Below are positions 22,403-33,574 of a stretch of 64,000 nucleotides of DNA, in pieces. Positions within the stretch are counted from its first letter, which is position 1. The number at the start of each line of letters is the position of its first letter. The stretch spans positions 8,776,471-8,840,470 of the forward strand of contig OY987247.1 of the NCBI GenBank assembly GCA_963920765.1, written 5' to 3'. This DNA comes from Ulota crispa (lineage: Eukaryota; Streptophyta; Bryopsida; Orthotrichales; Orthotrichaceae). The notes below the pieces were generated by a model. That model searched no databases. It was not told where the DNA came from and saw only the letters and a list, made by a program, of their open reading frames with translations. The position numbers and the translations under genes were made by a program.

Positions 22403-23317
22403 GCGCACCTTCATCCAAAAGCTTTTTGGAGCAGCATCGCTGAAAGTCCCCAAAATGCTAAAAGGCTTCTAAGGTCCCTCCACAATTTTGTTCACTCCTT
22501 CCATAATCATAACCCCTTTGTCAATTAATTTCTTGTGCATCTCAGGAGTCAAGGCCACCACCTTACCCTTTGATGCAACGGACTATAGGTGATCCGCATA
22601 CATCACGTCAATGCGAGTGCACCAATTCTTGACGTGGTTGGTGCTGAGGAGATGCTTGGACTGGAAATTGTTAAACAAATTCTAGATTTTGATCTTGTTG
22701 TACTTGCTGCTGTCCCCCCCTATGTCTTTGCGGCACTCAATGCAGGAGATCTTGACAACTCCATTGCCGTTGAAATTAGAAGCCCTCAAGAACCACCGGT
22801 TTTCTTCCTGGAATGAGCACTTTAAATCCCGCTTTATCTTCTCTGCTTGTTCAAGGTACCAATTCCAAATCTCCTTTGAAATTAACTTTGATTGTTGTTG
22901 GTGCTCTTGAGAGCCAATAACCGCAGAGTCACCAAAAACCCATGAACTGCTCACTAGGTCCACAACGTGCTCTCTGCCTTTGTCACCTTTGTGGGAGGAG
23001 CCAACACTTCCTCCCATCAGTAAGCAAACCGCAGGTTCAACCTCCAGTCGACGGTGTTTGGAAGAGTCCTCATTTGCAGATTGCAATGACAAGACATAAA
23101 CGTCGACCACAACATCAATGAGGGCTTCCATCTTCTGTCTGATTTGGCAGTGGTCCTTGTTGTCCTAGAATTGGAAAGGCCATTCTAGCCCTGATTTCTC
23201 CTCCAAGCAAACCCTAAGCAATGCATAAGTCTCATCTTGAAGAACCTTCACCTTGTTGTAAAATTTTGGAATTCCAAAGTCTGTCTTCATCATCCAGATT
23301 TTAACTTGAGTTCCCAT
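22403..23317 (-). pseudogene. 5' part of the fossil transposase-like zinc-finger gene
   Basis: The start is the ATG at 23317-23315, chosen because the same frame runs on from it (MGTQVKIWMMKTDFGIPKFY) into conserved-looking sequence. The frame crosses 23131-22682 and ends at the retrotransposon with FWMKVR. On the far side it resumes as CLYGRDLL at 11825, so the frame is continuous once the insertion and one GCGC are removed. A first C2H2-like finger lies near 22705-22625 (CIEC ... KHLLSTNH). Stops interrupt it at 23167, 22684, 22585 and 22471, all TAG. With the downstream part the whole fossil is about 4,478 nt. That is not a multiple of three, as expected from the frameshift near 11400. Function is unknown; a domesticated or autonomous DNA-transposon protein is my best guess. 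Confidence 0.75.
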
Positions 23318-23479
23318 ACTCCCGTAACCTCAAATCCTAAATTTGAACACACCACAAACGTGTAAGTAACCACACGGAACTTCCACCCAAACCCTAAATT
23401 AATCAAAACAACACTCTTACTGTATAAGAGAAACAGCATGTGGTATTACTTGCACCCCAACTGAACAACCTCTCCCTCT

Positions 23480-23815
23480 AATTGCAGCAGTTGTAGAATC
23501 AATCGCATCAATAAATCCTAAACCCAATTGCAGCAGACCAGCTGTTGCAAAATCAATTGCAGCAATCACAAACCCAATCGCTATAGTTGCGGAAACCCAA
23601 TTGCACAGTTGCATAAACCTAATTGCATAGTCGCGGAACCCAATCGCAGCAGTCGCAGAACCCAATCGCAGTAGTTGCAGAATCAATTGCAGCAATCGCG
23701 GAACCCAATTGCAGCAGTCGTGGATTCAATCGCAGCAGTCGCGGATTCAATCATAGCAGTCGCAGATTCAATTGCAACAGTCGCAGATTCAATTGCAGTC
23801 GCAAACAAATCTCAA
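23480..23815. repeat. 21-bp minisatellite
   Basis: Tandem units of 21-22 bp, typified by GGATTCAATCGCAGCAGTCGC, vary by point changes. Because 21 is a multiple of 3, open frames appear on both strands; I treat them as by-products. The array lies just upstream of the fossil gene's start, in what would be its 5' flank. Confidence 0.85.
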
Positions 23816-24459
23816 TCACGCCAAGAAAAAAGAACGTGGCTTCAAACCCTCGTTGAACCCTAAACCAACCAAAAGATCAACTCTTCACAGAAATTACTCA
23901 AACCCTTATGATACCTTAACAATTTTGAGCAATCGTTGTGGCACAAGCAAAAACCTAAACCCAAAAGCAACAAGTTTTGAATAAGAGTGCAAAGATGCAA
24001 GTGTAAAAGTGCAGCAGCCTCAACCGCGCAAATCAGGAATACCCTAACGTGAAATTGCAAGTCTACAGCTGTCACTTTTATCCAAGGTAGCTGGACTCCA
24101 TGTATATCAATCCCCCTTTTATTACCATATACTTAATAAAGTACAGACCGTAGTATAGAACTTAGGATATCCTCAATTATTTGACCCCTAAATTAGTTAT
24201 ACAAAAAAACAAAACAATACATTTGTTGTGACCCTATATTACTTATATTGCCCTTAGCAATTTGAAAGGCCCCTTCTTTACTTTTAATTTTTTTTTTAAT
24301 TTTTATCTTCAAAGAATAAATCCCTCCCTATATTATGCCGCACGTGGTTTGTAAAATGCGCTAAGTGATCTACCCAAGCATACCCTACATGGACTTGCAT
24401 TGCAAACATGATCTTAAAAATCACACTATACTTTATAAAGTGTTTTGCAAACCGTACCT
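23816..24459. other. Intergenic, no gene seen
   Basis: This is the outer 5' flank of the fossil gene, CAA/CCTAAACCC-rich and then AT-rich. I looked for a terminal inverted repeat that would match the far side of the fossil and did not find one. Confidence 0.4.
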
Positions 24460-24463
24460 TTAA

Positions 24464-25182
24464 CCCCTAAAGAACAATTGGCCCTTTTGGGGGACAAATG
24501 GGATTTTGGACATGTTCTTACAACTAAACTACTTTGTGTGATTTTTTGAAACTTTTATGGATGATGGGGAATTCATAGATTTACATGTGCATCTAATTTT
24601 TTCTTCATTTTGACATATATTGAAGAAGTCAAAAATGAATTTCTAGAAATTTGTCAAGAACAGACAATCCAAAAATTTCTTTCAAAATTGCATTTTTTAA
24701 AAATAAAAATATGAAATAGGTTCTTTAGACTTACATACAAGTGGAGAGCTTTGAATTATTCAATTTTGATTGATAAGATGAAAGTTATGAGAAGTTTTTG
24801 TTTGCAGGTAGGTGTAGTTTTAAGAAAAACCATACCTATTGGCAAACCAAAACTTCTCATAACTTTCATCTCATCAATCAAAATTGAATAATTCAAAGCT
24901 CCCCACTTGTATGTAAGTCTAAAGAACCTGTTTCTTATTTTTGTTTTAAAAAAATGCAATTTTGAAAGAAATTTTTGGATTGCCTGTTCTTAACAAATTT
25001 CTAGAAATTCATTTTTGACTTCTTTGATATATGTCAAAATGAAGAAAAAATTAGATGCACATGTAAATCTTTGAATTCCCATCATCCATAAAAGTTTCAA
25101 AAAATCACACAAAGTAGTTTAGTTGTAAGAACATGTCCAAAATCCCATTTGTCCCCCAAAAGGGCCAATTGTTCTTTAGGGG
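24464..25182. mobile_element. TTAA-flanked foldback MITE, 719 bp, near-palindromic
   Basis: TTAA at 24460-24463 and 25183-25186 border arms of about 355 bp that are almost perfect reverse complements. The arms start CCCCTAAAGAACAATTGGCC, with a loop of a few dozen bases near 24820. The terminus matches the CCCCTAAAG family seen elsewhere in the window. The transcript would form a long hairpin. No coding capacity. Confidence 0.88.
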
Positions 25183-25186
25183 TTAA

Positions 25187-27289
25187 AGGTTGTTTTTGAT
25201 AGAAAAAGGATCCCAAAAATGGATTGGAAACTTTTACTTGTATTGACAACCCAAAAAAATTGTAAATAAAACTAAATCATTAGTAGCTATTGCAATTCAA
25301 AAGTTAATTTAATTATCAAATATACTATTGCAATGGGTACATTCCAATGATGGGTCATGCACTCATGCCTTCATTATTTATCCTTGAAAGAAGTCAACAA
25401 AAATTGGCATGGCCTATTCCTTGAACAATAAAAGTATTCACAACATCAACAATTTTTGAGAAGTAAATGTGACTTCAATCAAAATTATACTCCCACATAA
25501 TCCTTACAAAACTATAATTTGGATGAAAAGAAATCACAAATTTTTCATTAAAAGCTCCAACAAAACAAGAGTGCCCAAAATCCATATTGTCCACATAAGA
25601 AAATAAGGCTTTTAGGAATTGAGGACTTTATAACGGTATCGTTTGCCATAAATGTCAAATACTTAACCCATTCAAATAAAAAATAGACTATAAATACATA
25701 CATTTGACACATATTCTCCTCTTGAGCAAAATGAAATTCAGTCATTTGTCACTAAAATCGCACACCAATTTTACAACACACACACTTGACCATTCTTTGT
25801 TTAACCCCGCATCGCTTGAGGGGACAAAAAGTGTCCTCCCACACTCTACCAGTGTAATTCAAAGTGTTATAATTTTTGCATTGATAGTCTACATTTGATA
25901 GAATTTCTTGGTGAAGTTGGCACATACTAGTCTAGTTATTATGGTGAAATTTTCAAAACAATCTAAGATGTGCAGAGTTTGTGAAAACCATTTAAAGTTT
26001 ACAGGTTCAATTGCATTCACCACATTGCATTGTAATTGCTACAACTTTGGGGGCTTGTATCTTTTTCATCAAATGTTTGTTTTCATCAAAATTTGTTGGG
26101 TTTTATTCCTCTTAAAGTGTACTAATTGCGGGTAGAAATTTCATGTCAATCCAAGTTGTTTGGAATGTTTAGGAGCAACTCAAAGTTCAAGGTCCACACA
26201 CTTTTTCATTATTGTGAGCTTTGGTGGCTTGCAACTTCTTTATGCAACGTCCAATATCAATAAATTTTATTGGAAAAGCTGTGCATACTAATCTAGATAC
26301 TGTTGTTAAAATTTCATATCAATCCAAGAAGATATGAGCAAATGAGAAGCATTCTAGTAGAGGGATTTTTAGCCATAGATATGATTTTTGTTGCATTTTT
26401 CACTATTTTTTGACATTTCAAAAAAAAATTGCAAACACAATGAGTCTACTTGAATAAGCTCTTTTTTTCACTAATGTGTATGTATCAAGGGATTTTTTTT
26501 TGTTTGCCAAAAAACAGGTGTCAACATTGCATTTGGCAATAAAGGGGGGGACTAGCAGCTATTGGTGTTAGGTTGTTAGTTTTTTGCCAAATTGGCTGCC
26601 TTTAGCCCAAAAAAGATGCGCTGGTGTGTATACTAGTTTTGAATCACTTTATATTTTAATTTTTTTTCATTTTAGCAAGTTTAGAAATCAAAATCCACCT
26701 CCAAATGTGTTTCAAGGAAAACTTCAACATCTTCTTTCAACACTAAAAGTCTAAACCATAATAATCTTTCAATCTATGTGGTCAAAGGACCTTAAATTTG
26801 ATGAAAATGACCTCCAACAAGCACACTACAAGATTGTAACGTTGAGATTTTCATACTTTATAGAAATTTGGACATACAATAATTAAAACGCAAAGAGGCT
26901 GTTATAACACCATATTTGTTATAATGAGAGTATTCCAATGAAATGAGAGATAAAATACCCAAAATCCAAAAAAAGTTATGTCAATTTGACAAAAGGTTTT
27001 GTATCAATTTAGCTCAATTTGAGCATAAAACCTTTCAGATTTGACCTAAATTTGAAAGGTTTTGTGTCAATTCAGCTTGGATCAAGCTTAATTGACATAA
27101 AACCTCCCAAATCTGACCTAAAATTGAAAGCTTTTATGTCAATTTAGCTCGATTTAAGCTGAAATCTCTCACTTTAATGGAAATCAATGATTTTGGATGG
27201 AAATTGGTGATTTTGATCAAAATGTAACAAACTTAATTTGAGAGGTCTCCAAGCAATGAGAAATTATTGTCAACTCTTTGCAATTATTA
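25187..27289. other. Intergenic, AT-rich, no gene seen
   Basis: No supported gene. At about 26980-27170 there is a low-complexity cluster of direct and inverted copies of GACCTAAAWTTGAAAGGTTTT and GTCAATTTAGCTC. A similar cluster lies at about 39840-40000. Confidence 0.5.
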
Positions 27290-29582
27290 AAAGAGGGAAT
27301 GGGAAGATTTATTAGAGTAACAATCACACTTAATAAAATGAAAATCTTCACCACAAATAAGTACCATTTGGTCTTTATCATCACAAGTGTTCCTTTTTAA
27401 TTTTTTGATCTTCATACATGGTTTGATTCAAAAACTTAAAATAGAATGAAAATCAAACTTGAAAAGTTATCTTGCATTACTTAATTTAGTTAATTGTGAT
27501 GTTAGCAAAAATGCATTATTGGACCAATGGTAGATTGGTAGGGCACAAAAAGGTTTTGGCCATAATTATAATAATCCAATGTGGCACTTTTGGTGAGTAT
27601 AGAATATGCAAATAAAATTGTTTGTAGTTAATTTGTGGTGCAAGGCACATGGTAGGGGAATTTGATATATGTCATTTTCCAATTTTCATAATGTGCTTTG
27701 ATCAAATTCTTTGCAATTTGCACATTCAAAGCAATATTTGGGATTGGCATTATGATTCAAAATCTTGATTCAAGATCTTTCTAAAGTACTTTCATTTCAA
27801 TGCAAGTGAACTAGCAAGGCTATCATCACAGTTGTCACATTGCATTCATTAGACGTGGAAAATGTATGGGCCAAAATAGACACACTCATGTCTATGACTA
27901 ACATGTCATTCAAAGATGGACAAATCATGACATTTAAAAATGGATAAATTATGACACTCCCACCCAAAACTTGAAAAAGTAAATGACTCCAACAAAATTC
28001 ATTTGGAAACAAGTGAGTAATTTGTTTTAAGTACCCACAAGAATTCATCAAACAAATGAAATGGACACAAGGACAAACCAAACACATGTCCATTGATTTT
28101 GTCAATCTAGCAAGTACAAAATGACTATGGATTTCATTACACCAACATTGTTTGTAAAGTTTGAAAAAGCTTGCTACACATAAAAAACTAAACATACAAT
28201 CATATGCTTGTACAATGTACACTAATACAAATATGCATAAGAATCAAAATTAATTGAAATTTTCACCCCAATGTAATGTTAACAATCTTCAAATAAACAA
28301 TCCTTGTAACTAAAATTATGTGCTCTTATATTCCAACTTTTAAAACATAAGATTGAGTTGAATCACAATCTAGAATCTTACAAAAACAAGAGTCAACAAA
28401 TGTGCAAAACAAAAACTCAAATTTTTTGGTTGGTCAATTCAAACATCTGCATTATACAAAATATGCAATGGATCAACTAATTGGTGGTATCCTAAACTCA
28501 AAATCTCTAAGAAAAAATATCAAAAATTGTGCTCTATCCAATTGGATTAAACTAATAAATGCTGAAATTTTTATACTATGCAAAGAAGAACAATGAAGCT
28601 TTTTAGTCTAAGTAGGAAAGATTTAGTTTCTTGGGCCATTTTTACTTTTTGAGCAAGCTGTAACTTGTGATACATGAATTGACTCCTTGTGAAAATTTGA
28701 CTTGGACAAGTGCTTCACCATTTGCATCAAGAGATTATTGTATTTGTCAACAATCCGTATTGCAACTCAAAAGTCATATTTCAAGAGACCCTTTTTTTTG
28801 AATTAAAAGTGTCATGAATAACAAAACTAACAATGGAACAAAAGTGTCATCATTGCCCTCATTAACATTTATGGAAGAAATTGCTAAATGAGAAATAGAC
28901 CAAAGCAGCAATATCTAGCAAATTGAAAGAATTATAATTTTTGAGAAGGATTGAGCCTTTGTTTGATGTAAAACAAGTTAAACAACCAATGTACTTATTG
29001 CATAATGGGGCTGTGGAGCAAATAATGAAAAAACATGCCTAGTCAATACAATGATGATTTTTCTATTATTGCAGTGACAACAAATAGGTGTGGTGACTAC
29101 AATCTATGCATTTCAATGTTCTAATTTTTGAAAAGTAATTACTTTCACTTGTTAATCTAAACAACCTTGCAAGTTTACATGAATCCTATCCAACAAGTAC
29201 AACTTTGTGAGATGAAGGATGCTTGGCGCTTTTCCCAATTGCCGCTTTTGTACATCCCACTTTTGCACCCAGTTATGACAACGGATAGAAGAAAAAACTC
29301 GTGCAATTCAAAAAGCTCTCTCTTTGCAAACTTGGTCAATAGAGACGTTCTTGTCAAAATTTGGTGCATTGAATGAGCCATTTGTGGATCCAAGGTGAAG
29401 TACCCTAGATTTTCCACATGATGAATTGATGAGTAAACAAAAAAGCTCTGAAATTTACCAAAGAAAGACCAAATTGGAAAATCCTGAGCTCATAATTAGA
29501 TTCAAGGAGCACTATTGCTGAAGGAGGTAAATTGACCTCCAACTCCAAAGTAGGGGCGCTTCTTTACTTCTGAATCTTCCTT
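27290..29582. repeat. Right arm of the 2.3-kb inverted repeat
   Basis: Reverse complement of 1-2293 at constant offset; no difference was found in the stretches compared. The family extends outward past 29582 to at least about 29640, since diverged copies near 45660 and 57260 also cover that part. The left arm therefore probably continues outside the window. Confidence 0.9.
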
Positions 29583-29834
29583 TGCACATCAGTTGAAACT
29601 TATCTACCAAAGCCTCTCTACCAAAGCCTACACTGTAGCGGAATATGTAATATCCTAAAGGTGAGTTCACAGTTGGTGTTAAGAGGGTAATATTAGCAGT
29701 ATGATAGCATTGCTTAGGTGTTTCCAATTGCATCTAATTTTTGTTTGCTTTTACCACTCTTAACACCAAGTTTGAACATATCCTAAACCTTCTAAAAAGG
29801 GTGTGTGCAATGCACAGTGCAAGTAGCCATTTAA

Positions 29835-30305
29835 CCCTTAAAGGACCGAGTTACTATAATACATTATATGTATGATGGTGTATAGCTGGCATTTGCTACC
29901 ATCAAAAAGTTCTAAATTGGGATATTGACTACCTCACAGCCCTCACTAGAACATAATTTATCTATATTCTAACTTCTTTGTTGATCTCAAATGTAATAAA
30001 GGTGTGTATGCACTCATGCACTCCAAATACAAGAATAATACCCCGTATTGTATTGGTCGCAAAGGGCTGCTTTGTCCTTTAGGGGTTAAATAATTTAGCA
30101 GCACTTTGCGACCAATACGATACGGGATATTTTTCTTGTATTTGGAGTGCATCCACACCTTTATTACATTTGAGATCAACTAAAAAGTTAGAATATAGAT
30201 CAATTATGTTTCAGTGAGGTAGTCAAGATCGCAAATTAAAACTTTTTGTTGGTAGCAAGTGCCAGTGTACATAATATGTATTATAGTAGCTCCGTCCTTT
30301 AAGGG
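29835..30305. mobile_element. TTAA-flanked foldback MITE with an internal third terminus
   Basis: TTAA (29831-29834, 30306-30309) borders CCCTTAAAGGACC and its inverse. The arms pair over most of their length (for example ACTATAATACAT against ATGTATTATAGT). In the centre, 30074-30089 reads GTCCTTTAGGGG then TTAA, a complete extra right terminus. The element is either two inverted copies fused at their ends or a unit element (29835-30085) plus an inverted half copy. No coding capacity. Confidence 0.85.
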
Positions 30306-30309
30306 TTAA

Positions 30310-30705
30310 GGGTTAATCAACTGCATTGTTTGGTTTCAAACTCTACCCTTACTATATCAACTACAACCAGAGAAGGAACAAGATAAGGTATAAAGGTAAA
30401 CCTCAACACACTTCCAAACATTTTAAACCCCATGGAATCCAAACCTGCAAACTGGACTCCTAATTACAGACCTGTGTGCATTCGCACCCGTTTTTTCCCC
30501 CACTGGAGCTTTAGCAGACTTCTGTGCAAGGAGTGTCTCATAGACTAGTTGAACGCTCCTTCACAAACACAGACTTCAAAGTTCGACATCTTCTTCATTG
30601 TATTGAAAGTGAAATTGAACTTCTTCGTCTCACCCTTGTAATGCACTCATTTAAAGTTTCAGATAAAATACCTTCAAAGCGCTAAAAACCCATTCGTTGA
30701 GCAGC
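30310..30705. other. Intergenic, no gene seen
   Basis: Ordinary AT-rich sequence between the MITE and the secreted-protein-like fossil. It may hold the latter's promoter, but no element stands out. Confidence 0.4.
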
Positions 30706-30750
30706 TGTTGTCGTGCTTGCTGATCCCACTAGATTGTGAGTGCGGCAACC

Positions 30751-31260
30751 ATGGTGGGATGCCCACACGCTCGGTAAGCCCTCAACGTGGCTGTCTCTCT
30801 AGGAGTCTGGGTGGGCAGAGTAATTCAGCATGCCAAGCTGTGGCCTTCAAGCATGGGAAGCAGGAACTATCATTGCTCAACCATGCGCTCTGTTGTCGAT
30901 GCAACTCAAATGAACGTCTGGAAACAAGTTATTTCGAAGTTTTCTGCTCCACCCACAGGCTATCTAAAACTCACAGGCCAGAAGAATGCAGCGAGGTATG
31001 TGTGTAAGCTTACAGGTCCCACTACTGTAGGCAGCTTTGCCGTCAAGCATTTGGTATGTCAGTAAGCAAACAAGTTCCACTTTTGCTCGCTATCAAGCAT
31101 TCGAATATCGAAGAAGGATCCTGACTCGTCGTGCTGTGCAGCATATTGTTTGTGCAACACAAAATGCAACACCAGTTGCAGATTCCTACACAATCATGCA
31201 TTTTCTGACTATGCGAATGCAAATAACTACTACAGCTAACAAGACTCGAGGGAATTCTTG
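30751..31260 (+). pseudogene. Secreted small-protein-like fossil, copy 1
   Basis: The ATGGTGGG start context and the following segments align with the better-preserved copy at 55920-55570 and with the copy at 47878. In one frame 30871-31065 encodes NYHCSTMRSVVDATQMNVWKQ and continues to YVCKLTGP. Further on, VCATQNA and VADSYTIM match the other copies. The signal-peptide part is shifted out of frame and the first frame stops after a few codons, so the gene is broken unless it is spliced in a way I cannot see. It faces the RWP-RK gene at 31755-32870 tail to tail. I do not recognise the protein family. Confidence 0.45.
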
Positions 31261-31754
31261 TTGGTAGCGGCAAGCATCAGAAACAAAACAAAGTCAGTGC
31301 TTGTATGCGACACTAGGGAAATCTTCATGGTAGCGGCAAGCGTCAGAAAATGACTAACAAAACTAACTGGGTGCTTGTATGCAACTCCGGTAGCCAGCTT
31401 GAAGAGTAGCACTCATAGTTCCAAAGAAAAAACGTTAAAAACGTTACTATACAGACGCATGCGCATGTTCCCATAATGTGTGCTTCACGGGCACTTGGCT
31501 CTCTTTCCATTCCCGACACATCGTCACAGGAGCAACGGAAGAGGAACTCCGCACATTTGCGCATGCGCCATGGACCCCGACAAATTGCTCGTCTCAACAT
31601 CAAACGCTCTAGTTCTCGCTCTTGCGAACAACGACAGTCAAGACAGTTCGTGCTTGCAGGTTTCCTCGATCTGCTTACCTTCTCTCTGCACCATCTCTGC
31701 TCTTGCTCCTGGAAGATCAGAGTTGTTGTCGTTATGGTCCACCGGTCTCTCTTC

Positions 31755-32870
31755 CTAGCTACGACAGCCAGGTTTGGCACATCTCCTTGCGAGGTCTCCT
31801 CTCATCATCAAGGAGGCATAGGCAATGGTAGCGTGACAGTCGTCGGCCTGTGTCTCCGACAAGTGTCTGAGCCGGGCCCTCTCCTTCCGGCCCGGCCAGA
31901 GTCCTAATCCCGCTTCTCTACGAGCCTTTTTAAAAGTGCTCATGCAAACTCCTAGAGCCGCGGCTTTCTCACGCTGCTTCAAGTGCGCACTACAAGTTAA
32001 TTCCGCCAGAGTAAAATGTCTAGGTGGATGGTATTGAGTTACCGGCTTTGGGCGATCCAGTTCGCAGTTGCCCTGGGGCAATCCTCCTACCCAGTCGTCG
32101 TCTTCGCTTGAAGGCCAAATACTAAGATCGGGCGCCACGAAAGGTGAGGGCGTCTGTGGGCTCTTTTGCTGCAAAGGACTGTCTTCACTCTTCACCACAA
32201 GAGCGGCTGTTGCAACAGTATTCGCCCAGGCTGGACAGTGATTCTCCGTCAGTGGTGGGGTGGTGTTCGGCTGGGCAAGGACGGGGTTCGTGTCGCCAGG
32301 GACGGCCGATGGTGGCTCAGGCTTCGTGAGCACGGCCACTCGACGATGCCCAACGCCCAGGCACGCTTGAACTGATCCCAACGTGGACGCGCTCGTGGAA
32401 GCGCCCATTTCCCTCCACTTCTGTCCATCGCTGCCACCCTTCAGTTCCAGCACCAAATGCTCAACATGCTCATCTTGTTCGATTATCCTGAGCAGCCGGG
32501 CACTCCGCTGTAGTTCTGCAATAAAATCTTGCAGGGTTTCACTGGGGAGACTCATCGCTGAACACACGAGGTCGTTCTTCGTTTGCACTGTGAACAACTC
32601 CTTGTACCGCGAATCATCACCAGCACCTCCTCTCCCGCTCTCACCACCCAAAGCACCGTTAGGATTGATTTCAGGTTCCGTTCTCTGACCAGCGATGTTT
32701 CTGCAAGGGACTCCGCTTCCCCTGCCGCCCCTCCCTGAACCTCTCGCCATCACTCTCTCCAGTTTGTTTAGAGACAGAGACTCACTTGCAGCAATGCGCC
32801 AGGGAACAATAGAACGGGAGGGAGAGGACGATGGCGCATATGTAAGCTTGGAGGAGTAGCCACGCGTCAC
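31755..32870 (-). CDS. RWP-RK domain transcription factor-like protein (RKD-like)
   Basis: 371 residues, open throughout. It sits in a clearly more GC-rich island than its surroundings. Residues 286-336 match the RWP-RK DNA-binding fold: FTLAELTCSAHLKQREKAA, a helix with LGVCMSTFKKARREAGLG, then LWPGRKERARLR. The name-giving RWPxRK motif reads LWPGRK here (324-329), so its first Arg is lost; the related copy near 53917 keeps RWPNRK. Residues 107-145 form an amphipathic, probably coiled-coil helix (LQDFIAELQRSARLLRIIEQ) also present in the related copy. An RG-rich segment lies at 41-52. Translation could start at Met1 (32870) or at Met41 (32750), just before the RG tract. RWP-RK proteins are nuclear regulators of nitrogen response and of egg and gamete identity; which applies here is unknown. 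A 3' region shared with the other copies leads into the convergent small gene. Confidence 0.72.
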   Translation of the reverse strand: MTRGYSSKLTYAPSSSPSRSIVPWRIAASESLSLNKLERVMARGSGRGGRGSGVPCRNIAGQRTEPEINPNGALGGESGRGGAGDDSRYKELFTVQTKNDLVCSAMSLPSETLQDFIAELQRSARLLRIIEQDEHVEHLVLELKGGSDGQKWREMGASTSASTLGSVQACLGVGHRRVAVLTKPEPPSAVPGDTNPVLAQPNTTPPLTENHCPAWANTVATAALVVKSEDSPLQQKSPQTPSPFVAPDLSIWPSSEDDDWVGGLPQGNCELDRPKPVTQYHPPRHFTLAELTCSAHLKQREKAAALGVCMSTFKKARREAGLGLWPGRKERARLRHLSETQADDCHATIAYASLMMRGDLARRCAKPGCRS

Positions 32871-33566
32871 ATGTTTGGAGGGTTGGCGTTTCCGTGCTGC
32901 TCACTGGAGAGGGTTGACGTTGAACTTCGAATAAATCAAATTGGCTCGTGACCGAGCCTTTTGGGGTAGGAGTTAATAATTGTTATTGGGAGAATGGCTA
33001 TGAGTTTGTTTCAATCTTTCAATCAAAGAAAGAAAAGGAAAATAATTCACAAGTTAGTTGGGAGACTTCAGGCCTTCCTGTTCTACTTACCAATTCTTAA
33101 ACTTTGCAATCACGATGAGTAACCCATTCCATAACTTGCCATACTCTTGGTGAAGTGGGGCATTTCTCTAGACTCTGGTTAGTTTGATACCTTCATTTTT
33201 GAGCTAGAGTATAGATGATCAATAATTGCAATCTTGAATCCAAATCTGCCATTATTTGCAATCCTCTTCAAAATCACTTGGCATAAATTCTGAGGCCGGG
33301 GGACGGGGTGATTGTTTGTACATTTGAATGCAGTATTTCAATGCCAATTTGGTTTGTTATTTGAGAATCCATGTTTAGGTTGTAGTTTTACCTTGGACAT
33401 GATCATTGCAGTCAAAGATGGGATCTTTTTTATCTTTGCATTGCAAAAATGATAAAACATAATTCAGAGGACTTGCAACTCCAAAGTTTGTGATGTTTTG
33501 TCCATGGTTGTTGTTTTGGACAAGATTTGGCTATTGGACAACACATGCTGATGCACAAAAAGGACA
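32871..33566. other. 5' flank of the RWP-RK gene, no gene seen
   Basis: The region just upstream of 32870 would hold the promoter of the minus-strand RWP-RK gene. No specific motif is claimed. A CATGGTTGTTGTTTTGG near 33503 resembles the terminus of the hAT-type elements that follow and may be the far end of an older copy. Confidence 0.4.
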
Positions 33567-33574
33567 GCTTGGAT

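Noticed and set aside
23623..23984. Plus-strand repeat proteins rich in Q, S and N
   Set aside because: Open frames are a by-product of a 21-bp tandem repeat; several frames are open at once and none has a supported start.
31476..32688. Long plus-strand ORFs opposite the RWP-RK gene (up to 143 codons)
   Set aside because: They are antisense shadows in a GC-rich coding region, with no domain.
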